This document shows, in pieces, positions 18,209 through 27,700 of a stretch of DNA of 61,600 bases (position 1 is the first letter of the stretch; every line of letters starts with the position of its first letter). The DNA comes from Microtetraspora niveoalba (GTDB taxonomy: Bacteria; Actinomycetota; Actinomycetes; Streptosporangiales; Streptosporangiaceae). Under the pieces are notes generated by a model, which made no database searches, had not been told where the DNA came from, and worked only from the letters and a program-made list of their open reading frames with translations. Location: contig NZ_BBYM01000045.1 of NCBI RefSeq assembly GCF_001570405.1, forward strand, positions 1-61,600. Reading direction: 5' to 3'. The position numbers and the translations under genes are program-made.

Positions 18209-19588
18209 TTATATCGCCTTGCCGGGATTGAGAATGTTCAACGGGTCGAAGACCCGCTTGATCCCGTGCTGGATCTCGGTGGCCAGCGGACCCGACTCCA
18301 GTTCGAGCCAGCGGCGCTTGAGCAGGCCGACGCCGTGCTCGCCGGTCAGCGTGCCGCCCAGCGCGAGCGCCTCCCGGAACACCTCGTCGGCCGCCGCCCA
18401 CACCCGCGGCGGCGGCTCCTCCAGCCCGCGCTCGAAGACGAACACCGGGTGCAGGTTCCCGTCGCCCGCGTGCGCCACCGTAGCGATCATGACGTCGTGC
18501 CGGGCCGCCGCCGCCTCGACCGCCGAGATCATGTCCGGCAGCGCCGACCTCGGCACGCACACGTCCTCGACCAGGCACTGCCCGAGGCGCTCCTTGGCCT
18601 GGTAGGCGAGCCGCCGCACCCCGACGAGCTCCGCCGCCTCCTCCGCCGTCTCCGACAGCGCCGTGAAGGACGCGCCGTTCGCGTCGCACAGCTCGGCCAT
18701 CCGCGCGGCGGCCCGCTGGTTGTCGGAGGCGTCCGACTGCGCGATCAGCATCGCCTTGGTGGCGGGGGCCAGGCCGATGTTCTTCCAGTCGTCGATCGCC
18801 TTGAGCGTGGTGCGGTCCATCAGTTCGAGCAGCGACGGCTGGCAGCCGGCCGCGATGATCGCCGACACGGCCGCCGCCGCGTCGCCCAGCGAGGTGAACT
18901 CCGCCGCGACCGTCGCCACCCCCGCCGGGGCCCGCCGCAGCCGCACCGTCGCCCTGGTGATCACGCCGAGCGTGCCCTCGGAGCCGACGAACAGCCCGGT
19001 CAGGTCATAGCCGGTGACGCCCTTCACCGTCCGGCGGCCCGTCTCGAGGATCCGCCCGTCGGCGAGCACCACCTCCAGGCCGAGCGCCGAGTCCCGGGTC
19101 ACGCCGTACTTCACGCAGCGCAGCCCGCCCGCGTTGGTGGCGAGGTTCCCGCCGATCGTCGAGATCTCGTACGACGACGGGTCGGGCGCGTACATCAGGC
19201 CGTGCTCCCGCGCCGCGCGGTCCAGGTCGGCGGTGATCACGCCGGGCTCGACGACCGCGATCTCGTCGTCCGGCGACAGCTCCAGGATCGACGTCATCCG
19301 GTGCAGGGAGAGGACGACGCTCCCGTCCGTCGCCGTCGCCGCGCCCGCGAGGCCCGAGCCCGCGCCGCGCGGCACCACCGGCACCCGGTGCTCGGTGGCC
19401 CACCGCATGGTCGCCACCACGTCGTCCCGCGACTGGGCGAGCACCACGCCCAGCGCCTTGCCGGGACGCAGGAACGTGCGGTCCCTGGCGTACGACTCGG
19501 TGACGTCGGGGTCGGTCAGCACCCGCCCCTCGGGCAGCGCGGCGATGAGGTCTTCCACGAAAAGGACCTTACGACCCGCTGTGCCCAT
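18209..19588 (-). CDS. FAD-linked oxidase, glycolate/lactate dehydrogenase GlcD type
   Basis: 459 residues of the FAD-binding-4 family with a GlcD/D-lactate dehydrogenase-like C-terminal domain. The PCMH-type FAD domain contains VPRGAGSGLAGAATATDG (about residue 75) and PSSYEISTIGGNLATNAGG. The C-terminal half carries VAHAGDGNLHPVF and GTLTGEHGVGLLKR, which hold the metal and substrate His/Glu residues. It oxidises a 2-hydroxy acid to a 2-oxo acid. The partners GlcE and GlcF are not adjacent, so it may be a single-subunit enzyme. It is divergent from the M6 protease gene. Confidence 0.9.
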   Translation of the reverse strand: MGTAGRKVLFVEDLIAALPEGRVLTDPDVTESYARDRTFLRPGKALGVVLAQSRDDVVATMRWATEHRVPVVPRGAGSGLAGAATATDGSVVLSLHRMTSILELSPDDEIAVVEPGVITADLDRAAREHGLMYAPDPSSYEISTIGGNLATNAGGLRCVKYGVTRDSALGLEVVLADGRILETGRRTVKGVTGYDLTGLFVGSEGTLGVITRATVRLRRAPAGVATVAAEFTSLGDAAAAVSAIIAAGCQPSLLELMDRTTLKAIDDWKNIGLAPATKAMLIAQSDASDNQRAAARMAELCDANGASFTALSETAEEAAELVGVRRLAYQAKERLGQCLVEDVCVPRSALPDMISAVEAAAARHDVMIATVAHAGDGNLHPVFVFERGLEEPPPRVWAAADEVFREALALGGTLTGEHGVGLLKRRWLELESGPLATEIQHGIKRVFDPLNILNPGKAI

Positions 19589-19856
19589 TTGGCGAAGAGA
19601 ACCGCAGGTGAGGGCACACGAGGGCGCCCGGAGGGCGGTGGGGACGGCGTCCGCGCAGGTGGAGCGCGGTCCGATGCCGGATAGATCACGGTTTTACAAA
19701 GTTCGATCTCGCCCCTTTACGCTTCCTTTACTTCCTCCTTATCGTCCGCTTGCGGATCCCGGGGCGGCCCCGCCGCGGGATCGCAAGGCCAGGCGCGCGC
19801 TCATCCCGGCGCGCCTCGTGACGCGTCCGGCGACCCCGGACAGGGAAGGGATCTCG

Positions 19857-22616
19857 TTGTCCAGGAGACTCAGGCGTCTCGTCGCGGTCGTGCCCGTGCT
19901 CGGGCTGGCGGCGGCGGCGGGGCTGACCACCTCGGGTGCGGCCGCGGCCGACACCCCGGCGAACTACCAGCCGTCGGCGGCGGACCACTACATCAACTAC
20001 GCGTCCCCGCGCGTGCAGAGTGACGTCACCGAAACCCCCGAGAAGGTCCCTTCCAAGGGCGCCAACCGCACGGCGGCGCTCGCGAAGGAGATCGACCGCA
20101 AGTTCGCCAGCGGCAACCCCGTCGCCGCCCGCGAGCTGGTCAAGAACGAGAAGCGCGCGATCAGGACCGGTCAGAACCCCTTCGACTTCCTCTACAAGAA
20201 GTCGAAGACCACCAAGACCGCCAAGCTGCTCACCCTCCTCGTCGAGTTCAACGACCAGGCGAACGACGACTTCTCCGGCTTCTCGCACCCCAAGACGATC
20301 GACAACGTCGACGACTGCGTGACCGAGCCGCCGGGCACGAAGGTCAACGGGCCGCTGCACAACACCATCCCCAACCCGGCCGACGCCGCCGGGGGCGGCA
20401 AGGACAACAACTCGATGTGGGTGGCGGACTTCAACAACGCCCACTACAACAAGATGCTCTACTCCTCCGAGGGCATCACCACCCGCGTCCGCCCCGACCT
20501 GACCGACCCCCGGGACGGCAAGAAGGGCATCGACATCTCCCGCTCCACCATGAAGAACATGTACGAGGAGATGTCGAAGGGCGCCTACACCGTCTCCGGC
20601 GAGGCGGTCGGCTGGATCAAGGTCCCGCACTCCGAGGCGTGGTACGGCGCCGGCAAGTGCGGCTCGCCCATGCAGGACATGTCCGGCCACCCGGACAACC
20701 CGCGCGGCGCCGCCCAGCTCCCGATCGACGCGGTGAACGCCCTCGCGGCGCAGAACCCGAACTTCCCGTGGGCCGACTACGACAAGGAAGACGTCTCCGA
20801 CGCGGACGGCGACGGCAACTACGACGAGCCGGACGGCGTGATCGACCACGTGGTCCTGATCCACGCCGGCGAGGACAAGTCCGGCGGCGGAGGCGCCGAG
20901 GGCACCTTCGCCATCTGGGCGCACTCCAGCGACGTGACCGGCGGCTACACCGTTCCCGGCACCAACGTCAAGATCTCCAACTACATCGTGCAGCCCGAGA
21001 ACTCCGGCGTCGGCGTCTTCGCCCACGAGTACGGCCACGACCTCGGCCTGCCGGACCTGTACGACTCCTCCGGCGGCGGCGACTCCGACGTGGACTTCTG
21101 GGACCTCATGGCCAGCGGTTCCCACTCCGGGCCGATCTTCCAGTCGCTGCCCACGCACATGGGCCTGTGGGACAAGTGGGTGCTCGGCTGGGCCAACCCC
21201 AAGAACCTCAACCCCGGTGACGGCACGAAGCTGCTGACCGTCGGCCAGACCTCGCGCACCCCGAAGGGCACCGAGGACGGTGTCCGGATCAACCTGCCGG
21301 ACAAGCACGTCGTCATGACCACCCCGCACAGCGGCTCCAACGTCTGGTGGTCCAACAGCGACCAGAACTGGGGCGACTCGAAGCTGACCAGGACGGTCGA
21401 CGTCCCGGCCGGCGCCGACGAGAAGTTCTGGTGGTGGAGCGACTACAGCATCGAGGCCGACTGGGACTTCGGGTTCTTCGAGGTCTCCGCGGACGGCGGC
21501 GCCACCTGGGCCGAGCAGAAGGTCTACAAGGAGGACGGCGGCCTCGCCAGCACCGACGACGGCTACACCGACCCCAACGGCCGCCTGCGCGACTACGGCA
21601 ACAAGAAGTACGGCGTCACCGGCGAGAGCGGCGGCTGGGCCCACCTGTACGCCGACCTGACGCCGTTCGCCGGCAAGACCGTCCAGGTCCGCTTCCGCTA
21701 CGCCACGGACGCGGCGTCCGTCAACACCGGCTGGTTCCTCGACGACTTCTCGCTCACGAACGGCGGCACGTCCGTCTGGAGCGACGACGTCGAGAACGGC
21801 GCCAACGGCTGGACCACCGCCACCGGCACCTTCACCAACACCAGCGGCGCCGGCTGGGTGACCCACGCCGGCGAACTGCAGTCGGCCCAGTACTACCTCG
21901 CCGAGTGGCGTAACTTCGACGGCTTCGACAAGGGCCTCGAGTACGCCTACGACACGACCTGGCAGCGCGACGGGGCCTGGAAGGTCGAGAAGGTCAAGTA
22001 CAACGCGCCCGGCCTGCTGGTCTGGTACCGCGACACCTCCCGGGCCGCCAACAACGTGGCCGACAACACCTTCGACCTGCCCTCGGTGGGCCCGAAGGGC
22101 CAGCTCCTCGTCGTCGACTCGCACTTCGACCCGCTGCGCCGCACCGGCGAGGCGGCGACGAAGGACCCCTCGACGCTGAAGAACCTCCCCTCCCGTCCGC
22201 AGTCCTCGAACGCGTCGTTCAACTTCGTCGGGACGTACCCCTTCAAGGAGTGCATCGAGGGCGAGGCGTTCAAGGAGTACTGCACCTCGTTCGCCAAGCA
22301 GTCCGCGGTGAAGGAGTTCACCGACGCCAAGGGCTGGTACCCCGGCTTCGAGGTCCGGGGCGAGCAGCTCTACTACCGGCACCGTGACGGCTCCGCGGTC
22401 GTCCCGTCCAAGGACGGCCAGCAGTACAGCACCCGGATCGTCAACCAGGACGGCTCCCCGGCGACCGACCTGTACGGCACCGACATCGGCGGCGCGATCC
22501 TCGGCACCGGCAACCCCGGGGACGAGAACAAGCAGCTCGGCGTGAAGATCAAGCTCGTCGCCCCGCTGCCGCTCAACCTCGGTGTGATCCTCCAGGTCAC
22601 GGCGCCCAAGAAGTGA
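19857..22616 (+). CDS. Secreted M6-family metalloprotease (immune inhibitor A-like)
   Basis: 919 residues. The twin-Arg-containing signal peptide (SRRLRRLVAVVPVLGLAAAAG) ends at about residue 36 with a GAAAAD cleavage region. A propeptide follows (about 37-110), then the M6 peptidase domain with the zinc motif HEYGHDLGLPDLYD (His390, Glu391, His394). Beyond it are beta-rich domains, including one of the immune-inhibitor type (WSDYSIEADWDFGFFEVS, VRFRYATDAA). A TTG start is chosen because GGGAAGGG lies seven bases upstream; an in-frame GTG at 19818 is the alternative. It degrades extracellular protein. A stable hairpin follows 36 bases after the stop. Confidence 0.92.
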   Translation: MSRRLRRLVAVVPVLGLAAAAGLTTSGAAAADTPANYQPSAADHYINYASPRVQSDVTETPEKVPSKGANRTAALAKEIDRKFASGNPVAARELVKNEKRAIRTGQNPFDFLYKKSKTTKTAKLLTLLVEFNDQANDDFSGFSHPKTIDNVDDCVTEPPGTKVNGPLHNTIPNPADAAGGGKDNNSMWVADFNNAHYNKMLYSSEGITTRVRPDLTDPRDGKKGIDISRSTMKNMYEEMSKGAYTVSGEAVGWIKVPHSEAWYGAGKCGSPMQDMSGHPDNPRGAAQLPIDAVNALAAQNPNFPWADYDKEDVSDADGDGNYDEPDGVIDHVVLIHAGEDKSGGGGAEGTFAIWAHSSDVTGGYTVPGTNVKISNYIVQPENSGVGVFAHEYGHDLGLPDLYDSSGGGDSDVDFWDLMASGSHSGPIFQSLPTHMGLWDKWVLGWANPKNLNPGDGTKLLTVGQTSRTPKGTEDGVRINLPDKHVVMTTPHSGSNVWWSNSDQNWGDSKLTRTVDVPAGADEKFWWWSDYSIEADWDFGFFEVSADGGATWAEQKVYKEDGGLASTDDGYTDPNGRLRDYGNKKYGVTGESGGWAHLYADLTPFAGKTVQVRFRYATDAASVNTGWFLDDFSLTNGGTSVWSDDVENGANGWTTATGTFTNTSGAGWVTHAGELQSAQYYLAEWRNFDGFDKGLEYAYDTTWQRDGAWKVEKVKYNAPGLLVWYRDTSRAANNVADNTFDLPSVGPKGQLLVVDSHFDPLRRTGEAATKDPSTLKNLPSRPQSSNASFNFVGTYPFKECIEGEAFKEYCTSFAKQSAVKEFTDAKGWYPGFEVRGEQLYYRHRDGSAVVPSKDGQQYSTRIVNQDGSPATDLYGTDIGGAILGTGNPGDENKQLGVKIKLVAPLPLNLGVILQVTAPKK

Positions 22617-22652
22617 ACGTGACCCGGTAAGGGAACGGTACGCGAACGGTCA

Positions 22653-22683
22653 GGGCCCGGCGACGATTTCTGTCGCCGGGCCC
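22653..22683 (+). terminator. Hairpin terminator after the M6 protease
   Basis: Perfect 12-bp stem GGGCCCGGCGAC / GTCGCCGGGCCC with the seven-base loop GATTTCT. There is no T-tract, which is usual in actinomycetes. It lies directly before the lipid kinase start. Confidence 0.75.
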
Positions 22684-22692
22684 GCCTACCAT

Positions 22693-23628
22693 GTGATCAT
22701 GCGGAGCAAAGCGGACCATACGGCGGCGATCCAAACGCATCGCCGCGCCGCCGTCGTCGTGAACACGCGGTCACGGCGGGGGCGGCGGCACTACCCCGAC
22801 GTCCTGCGCCTCCTCCGCGCCGGCCGGTTCGACCTGGTCGGCGTCCACCAGGTCACCGACCCCGCCCGGCTCAGGGACACGATCGAGCGGGCGCTCGACG
22901 CCACGCCCGACCTGCTGGTCGTGGGCGGCGGCGACGGCACCCTCAGCAGCTCGATCAAGCACATCGCGCACCGCGACGTCGCCCTGGGCGTGCTGCCGCT
23001 CGGCACCACCAACAACTTCGCCCGCAGCCTCGGCCTGCCCCTCGACCTCGCCCGCGCCGTACGGGTCTTCACCGACGGCAAGGTCGCCGACATCGACCTC
23101 GGCGTCTGCGGCGACCGCCCCTTCGCCAACCTCGCCAGCTTCGGCGTGTCCGTCGAGGTCGCCGGGACCGTGCGCCCCTGGCTCAAGCGGGTGCTCGGCC
23201 GCGCGGCCTACCCGCTGACCGCGATCCGGCTGCTTCCCCGCCACCAGCCGTTCCGGGCGTACATCACGGTGGACGGCAGGCGGCACGAGGTGCTCACCCA
23301 CCAGCTCAATATCGCCAACGGCCGCTTCCACGGCGGATGGCAGATCGCCCGGGACATCAGCATCGACAACCGGACGCTCGTCGCCTACCAGCTCGGCTCC
23401 GGCAAACGGCTCAGGCTGCTCGCCGAGACCCTCGTGCGGGCCACCACCGGCCGCTGGCAGAGCCTGGCCGGCGGCCCGTTCGTCTCCGGCGCCGAGATGC
23501 TGCTGGAGACCGACCCGCCGATGGCCGCCGACATCGACGGCGAGGTGCGGCTGCGCACCCCGCTCGTGCTCAAGACCATCCCGAACGGCGTGCGCGTCAT
23601 GGTGCCCCGGGACTTCACCGACACCTGA
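22693..23628 (+). CDS. Diacylglycerol/lipid kinase family protein
   Basis: 311 residues of the DAGK catalytic (YegS/DgkB) family. The nucleotide loop VVGGGDGTLSSS is near residue 76 and PLGTTNNFARSLGLP near residue 100; both are family signatures. The C-terminal beta-sandwich contains the conserved NIANGRFHGGW and DPPMAADIDGE segments. It phosphorylates diacylglycerol or a related lipid at the membrane. The start is uncertain: GTG 22693 and ATG 22699 are both possible, and no ribosome-binding site is evident because the preceding hairpin ends ten bases upstream. A three-copy 38-bp tandem repeat begins 43 bases after the stop. Confidence 0.88.
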   Translation: MIMRSKADHTAAIQTHRRAAVVVNTRSRRGRRHYPDVLRLLRAGRFDLVGVHQVTDPARLRDTIERALDATPDLLVVGGGDGTLSSSIKHIAHRDVALGVLPLGTTNNFARSLGLPLDLARAVRVFTDGKVADIDLGVCGDRPFANLASFGVSVEVAGTVRPWLKRVLGRAAYPLTAIRLLPRHQPFRAYITVDGRRHEVLTHQLNIANGRFHGGWQIARDISIDNRTLVAYQLGSGKRLRLLAETLVRATTGRWQSLAGGPFVSGAEMLLETDPPMAADIDGEVRLRTPLVLKTIPNGVRVMVPRDFTDT

Positions 23629-23671
23629 GCCCGTCGCGGCCCGTCCTGGCCCGTCGCGGCCTTTCGCGTAC

Positions 23672-23785
23672 GCCGAGGGTGGCCGCCGCGAGCAGGGCAG
23701 GGCACGCTCGCCGAGGGTGGCCGCCGCGAGCAGGGCAGGGCACGCCCGCCGAGGGTGGCCGCCGTGACCAGGGCAGGGCACGCAC
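23672..23785. repeat. 38-bp tandem repeat, three copies
   Basis: Units begin at 23672, 23710 and 23748, each starting GCCGAGGGTGGCCGCCG and ending with CAGGGCAGGGCACGC plus a spacer. The first two are identical up to the spacer; the third has a few changes. The array fills the gap between the convergent lipid kinase and SWIM genes. No gene is seen in it. Confidence 0.85.
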
Positions 23786-23824
23786 GCCGCCGCCCGTGCC
23801 GTCAGGGGACCGGGTGCCGCGTCC

Positions 23825-24796
23825 TCACCGGCGGCCGGGCCCGCCGCCGTCCTCCTCGGCCGGGCCGCCCTCCGCGAGCGTCCGGTACGCGGGCCGCAGC
23901 AGGTCGAGCAGCGGGATGTGCCGCGCCTTCACCGGCGGCGGGTCGAGGGCGCGCAGCAACAGGTCGGAGGGCGAGGCCGGCAGGCCGCCGCGATCCCGCA
24001 GCCGGGCCGGCGAGACCGACGGCTCGTAGAAGTCCGCCATCCGCTCGGCGAACGGGGTGTCCGCCACGTCGAAGAGCCCCGGCCGGGCCGGCTCGCCGTG
24101 CCCGTCGCCCTGCCCGTCACTCTGCCCCGCGCCGCCGCCCGGCCCGGCGAGCGTGGTCGCGCGCAGCGCGTCCAGCAGGGACTCCTTGCCCATGCCCCTC
24201 CAGGCCAGCACCAGGAACGGGTCGTCGTCGAACGACTCGGCCAGCACGTACAGCACCGCGGACAGGTGCTTGCACGGGAAACCCCAGTCGGGGCACGAGC
24301 AGGACATGTCCAGCCCGGTCTCGTCCGGGAAGAGCGGCAGCCCGGCGATCCGGAAGACGTCCTCGATCTCGGGCGGCATCTCCCCGGCGAGCAGCGCGGC
24401 CCGGTGGATCGCCTGCCCGGACAGCGCCTCGACCAGCTCCCGCCACCGGTCCGCGCCGTACGCCTCGACCTCCACCACGACCCGGTACGGCGCGGGCCGC
24501 GACCCCTGGACCCGGGACCGCACCCGGCCCGGCGCGATCTCCAGGTCGAGCACCTGCCCTGAGCGTGCGTACGAGCGGCCGCGGGCGAGGCGGCCGCTGT
24601 CGCAGACGGCCTCCAGGACGTCGATGAAGCGGCGCGACCACCATCGCTCGCCGATAGAGCCGCGCCTGCTGCGCACCCGCAACCCGCCCTCGACCTTGAT
24701 CGGCCGGGAGGGCTCGAACCAGCCGCCTCCCCGCGTCCCGCCGCCGGAGCCCGGGCCGCGCGCCGCCCGCGCCCTCGCGGGCTTGCGCTCGGTCAT
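23825..24796 (-). CDS. SWIM zinc-finger protein, partner of the SNF2 helicase
   Basis: 323 residues. The SWIM motif CxCx(n)CxH is visible as CSCPDWGFPCKH near residues 165-176. The N-terminus is basic (MTERKPARARAARG), and the central region around EALSGQAIHRAALLAGEMP is conserved in the family. The C-terminal part is Gly/Asp-rich. SWIM domains bind DNA or protein. In many actinomycetes this gene directly follows a HelZ-like SNF2 gene, as here, where the ATG overlaps the helicase stop (ATGA). The two products are expected to act together in DNA repair or nucleoprotein remodelling; the exact role is not established. Confidence 0.88.
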   Translation of the reverse strand: MTERKPARARAARGPGSGGGTRGGGWFEPSRPIKVEGGLRVRSRRGSIGERWWSRRFIDVLEAVCDSGRLARGRSYARSGQVLDLEIAPGRVRSRVQGSRPAPYRVVVEVEAYGADRWRELVEALSGQAIHRAALLAGEMPPEIEDVFRIAGLPLFPDETGLDMSCSCPDWGFPCKHLSAVLYVLAESFDDDPFLVLAWRGMGKESLLDALRATTLAGPGGGAGQSDGQGDGHGEPARPGLFDVADTPFAERMADFYEPSVSPARLRDRGGLPASPSDLLLRALDPPPVKARHIPLLDLLRPAYRTLAEGGPAEEDGGGPGRR

Positions 24797-27700
24797 GACA
24801 CGGCCTCCGGGCCGAGCCGGAACAGCTCGCGCAGCCGGTCGGTGGACAGGCCGGTGATCCAGTCCTCGCCGGTGCCGACGACCCGCTCGGCGAGCGCCGT
24901 CTTGCGTTCGATCATCTCGTCGATCCGCTCCTCCAGGGTGCCCACGCAGATGAACTTCCTGACCTGCACGTTCCGCGTCTGGCCGATGCGGAAGGCGCGG
25001 TCGGTGGCCTGGTTCTCGACGGCCGGATTCCACCACCGGTCCACGTGGATCACGTGGCTCGCCGCGGTGAGGTTCAGGCCGGTGCCCGCGGCCTTGAGCG
25101 ACAGCAGGAACAACATCGGCTCGTCGTCGCTCTGGAACCGCTCCACGAGCGCGTCACGCTGGCTCTTCGGCAGTCCGCCGTGCAGCCACAGGACCGGCCG
25201 GTCGAGGTGGGCGGCCAGGTACGGCTGGAGCAGCGCCCCGAACTCGGCGTACTGCGTGAAGACCAGCGCCTTGTCGCCCTCGGCGACGACCTCCTCGGCC
25301 AGCTCCTCCAGCCGGGCCAGCTTGCCCGACCTGCCGGGCAGCCGCGAGCCGTCCTTGAGCAGGTGCGCCGGATGGTTGCAGACCTGCTTGAGCTTGGTCA
25401 TCGTCGCCAGCACGTTGCCGCGTCGCTCGATGCCCTCGCTGCCCTCGATCCGCTCCATCATGTCCTGGACGACCGCCTGGTACAGCGTGGCCTGCTCGGG
25501 AGTGAGGGTGCACCACACCTTCATCTCCAGCTTCTCCGGCAGGTCGGAGATGATCGTCTTGTCGGTCTTGAGACGGCGCAGCACGAACGGGCCGGTCGCC
25601 CGCCGGAGCGCCACGGTCGCCGCCTCGTCGCCGTCCCGCTCGATCGGCTCCTGGTAGCGCGTGCGGAACTCCTTCGCGGCGCCGAGCAGCCCCGGGTTGC
25701 AGAACTCCATGATCGACCAGAGCTCGGCCAGGTGGTTCTCCACCGGCGTGCCGGTCAGCGCCAGCCGGGTCCGCGCGGGCAGGGACCGCACCGCCCGCGC
25801 CTGCCCGGCCGCGCTGTTCTTGATCGCCTGCGCCTCGTCGCAGACCACCCGCGCCCAGTCGAACCCGGCCAGGACGTCCCGGTCTCGGAGGGCGGTGCCG
25901 TACGTGGTGAGCACCAGGTCCGCCCGGCCCACCCGCTCGGCCAGCTCGTCCTCGCGCGCCCGGTCGCCCCCGTGGTGCAGGTAGACCTCCAGCGACGGCG
26001 CGAACCTCGCGGCCTCCTTCTGCCAGTTGCCGAGCAACGACATCGGGCAGACCAGCAGCGTCGGCCCCGGCCGCTCCCCGGCCTCCCGCTCGCTCAGCAG
26101 CAGCGACAGCGCCTGCGCCGTCTTGCCCAGACCCATGTCGTCGGCGAGCACGCCGCCGAGGCCGATCTCGGACAGGAACGAGAGCCAGGCCAGCCCGCGC
26201 TCCTGGTACGGCCGGAGCGTGCCGTGGAAGCCCGCCGGGGTCGCCACCGGACGCAGCCGGCGGTCGGCCTCGCCGGACAGCAGGTCGCCGAGGGCGCCGT
26301 CCGCGTCCACCGAGACCAGCGGCAGCTCGTCCTCACCGCCCCGGGCCACCTCGCGGAGCACCTCGTGGACGGCCATCTCACCGGTCCTGCGGCGCTCCAC
26401 CGCCCGCAGCGCGGCCCGGAGCTGCCGGTCGTCCAGCTCGACCCAGCGCCCTCGCACGCGTACGAGGGGGACCTTGAGCCGGGCCAGCTCGGCCAGCTCC
26501 TCCTCGCCGATCGTCTCGTCGCCGATCGCCAGGTCGGCGCGGAAGTCCACGAGCTGCTCCAGGCCGAAGCCCTGCCCGGCGGCGGCTCCGGGGCCGGTGG
26601 GCCGGGTCCGGGCGGTGAGCTTCAGCCCGAGCCGGGTGCGGCCCGCCCAGGCGGGGAGCTGCACGCCGAACCCGGCGGCCTGCAGGAGCGGCGCGGCGTG
26701 CCGGAGGAAGGCGTACGCCCCGGCCGTGTCGAGGTCCAGACCGTCCGGGCGGGGGCCGCGCAGCGCCTCGTCCACCTTCGGATACAGGCGTACGGCCCGG
26801 CCGAGCCCGGCGAGCAGGGCCTCGTCCGGCCGCCCGGGGAACCCCGGCGAGCCGGCCCCCGCCCAGATGTCGCGGGCGGGCAGGTAGAGGCTGGGGTCCT
26901 CGGCGGACTGGAGGGCGAACTCCAGCCGCCACACGCCGCCGTCCGGCGCGGTCGCGGGCCGCCCGCCGTACTCCGCGACGAGGTCGCCGTGCGGGATCCC
27001 CACGCCCGGCCCCGCGCCCGACCCGGCGCCTGATCCCGCGCCCGGCCCCATGCTCGACCCCGGGCCCGGCTCGGCGATCGGGCCGGCGCCGGTCTCCGGA
27101 TAGAGGTCCGGTTCGGGGTCCGGCCCGGGGTCCGGCTCGGTCAGGCGGAAGCAGACCCGGATCGGGCCGTCCAGCCGGTGCGCGGCGGCGAACCACTCCC
27201 GTAGCGGCGTCGCCAGCTTCTCCGCGTCGGCGCGTGTCACGCCGTGCAGGACCGCCTCCTCGCCGGTGAGCGCCACGGTCCAGCGGTCGGCCAGCGGGCT
27301 GCGCGCCCCCGGACGGTGGCCGCCGAGGAGCCGATCGGGCAGCGACCGGCGCACCGCCGCGTCGGTGAGCGGGGCCAGCGCCTCGATCAGCACGTGGGCC
27401 GACGGGCGCTCCCCGTCCACGGCCCGGCAGACGGGCGGCATCGCGGCGGCCAGCTCCCGGAAGCGCGCGGCGTACGGGCCGGTCAGCACGGGACGCCAGC
27501 GCGCCGCGTAGCCGCCGCCCTCGGCGACGAGCTGGGGGAGCACCCGGCCGTTCCGGACCAGGTCGACGGCGTATCCGGCCGTCGCGGCGAGGTAGCGGAG
27601 CGAGGCGCCCGCGACCGGAAGATGTGCGCCCGGAGGCTCGACGCCCGGCTCCGACGACGGCCGGGAGCCCGCCCGGGGCTCCCCGCCGGGCTCGTACGCC

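Noticed and set aside
24690-24730. tRNA T-arm-like GGCTCGAACC
   Set aside because: It lies in the SWIM coding sequence and no cloverleaf can be folded around it.
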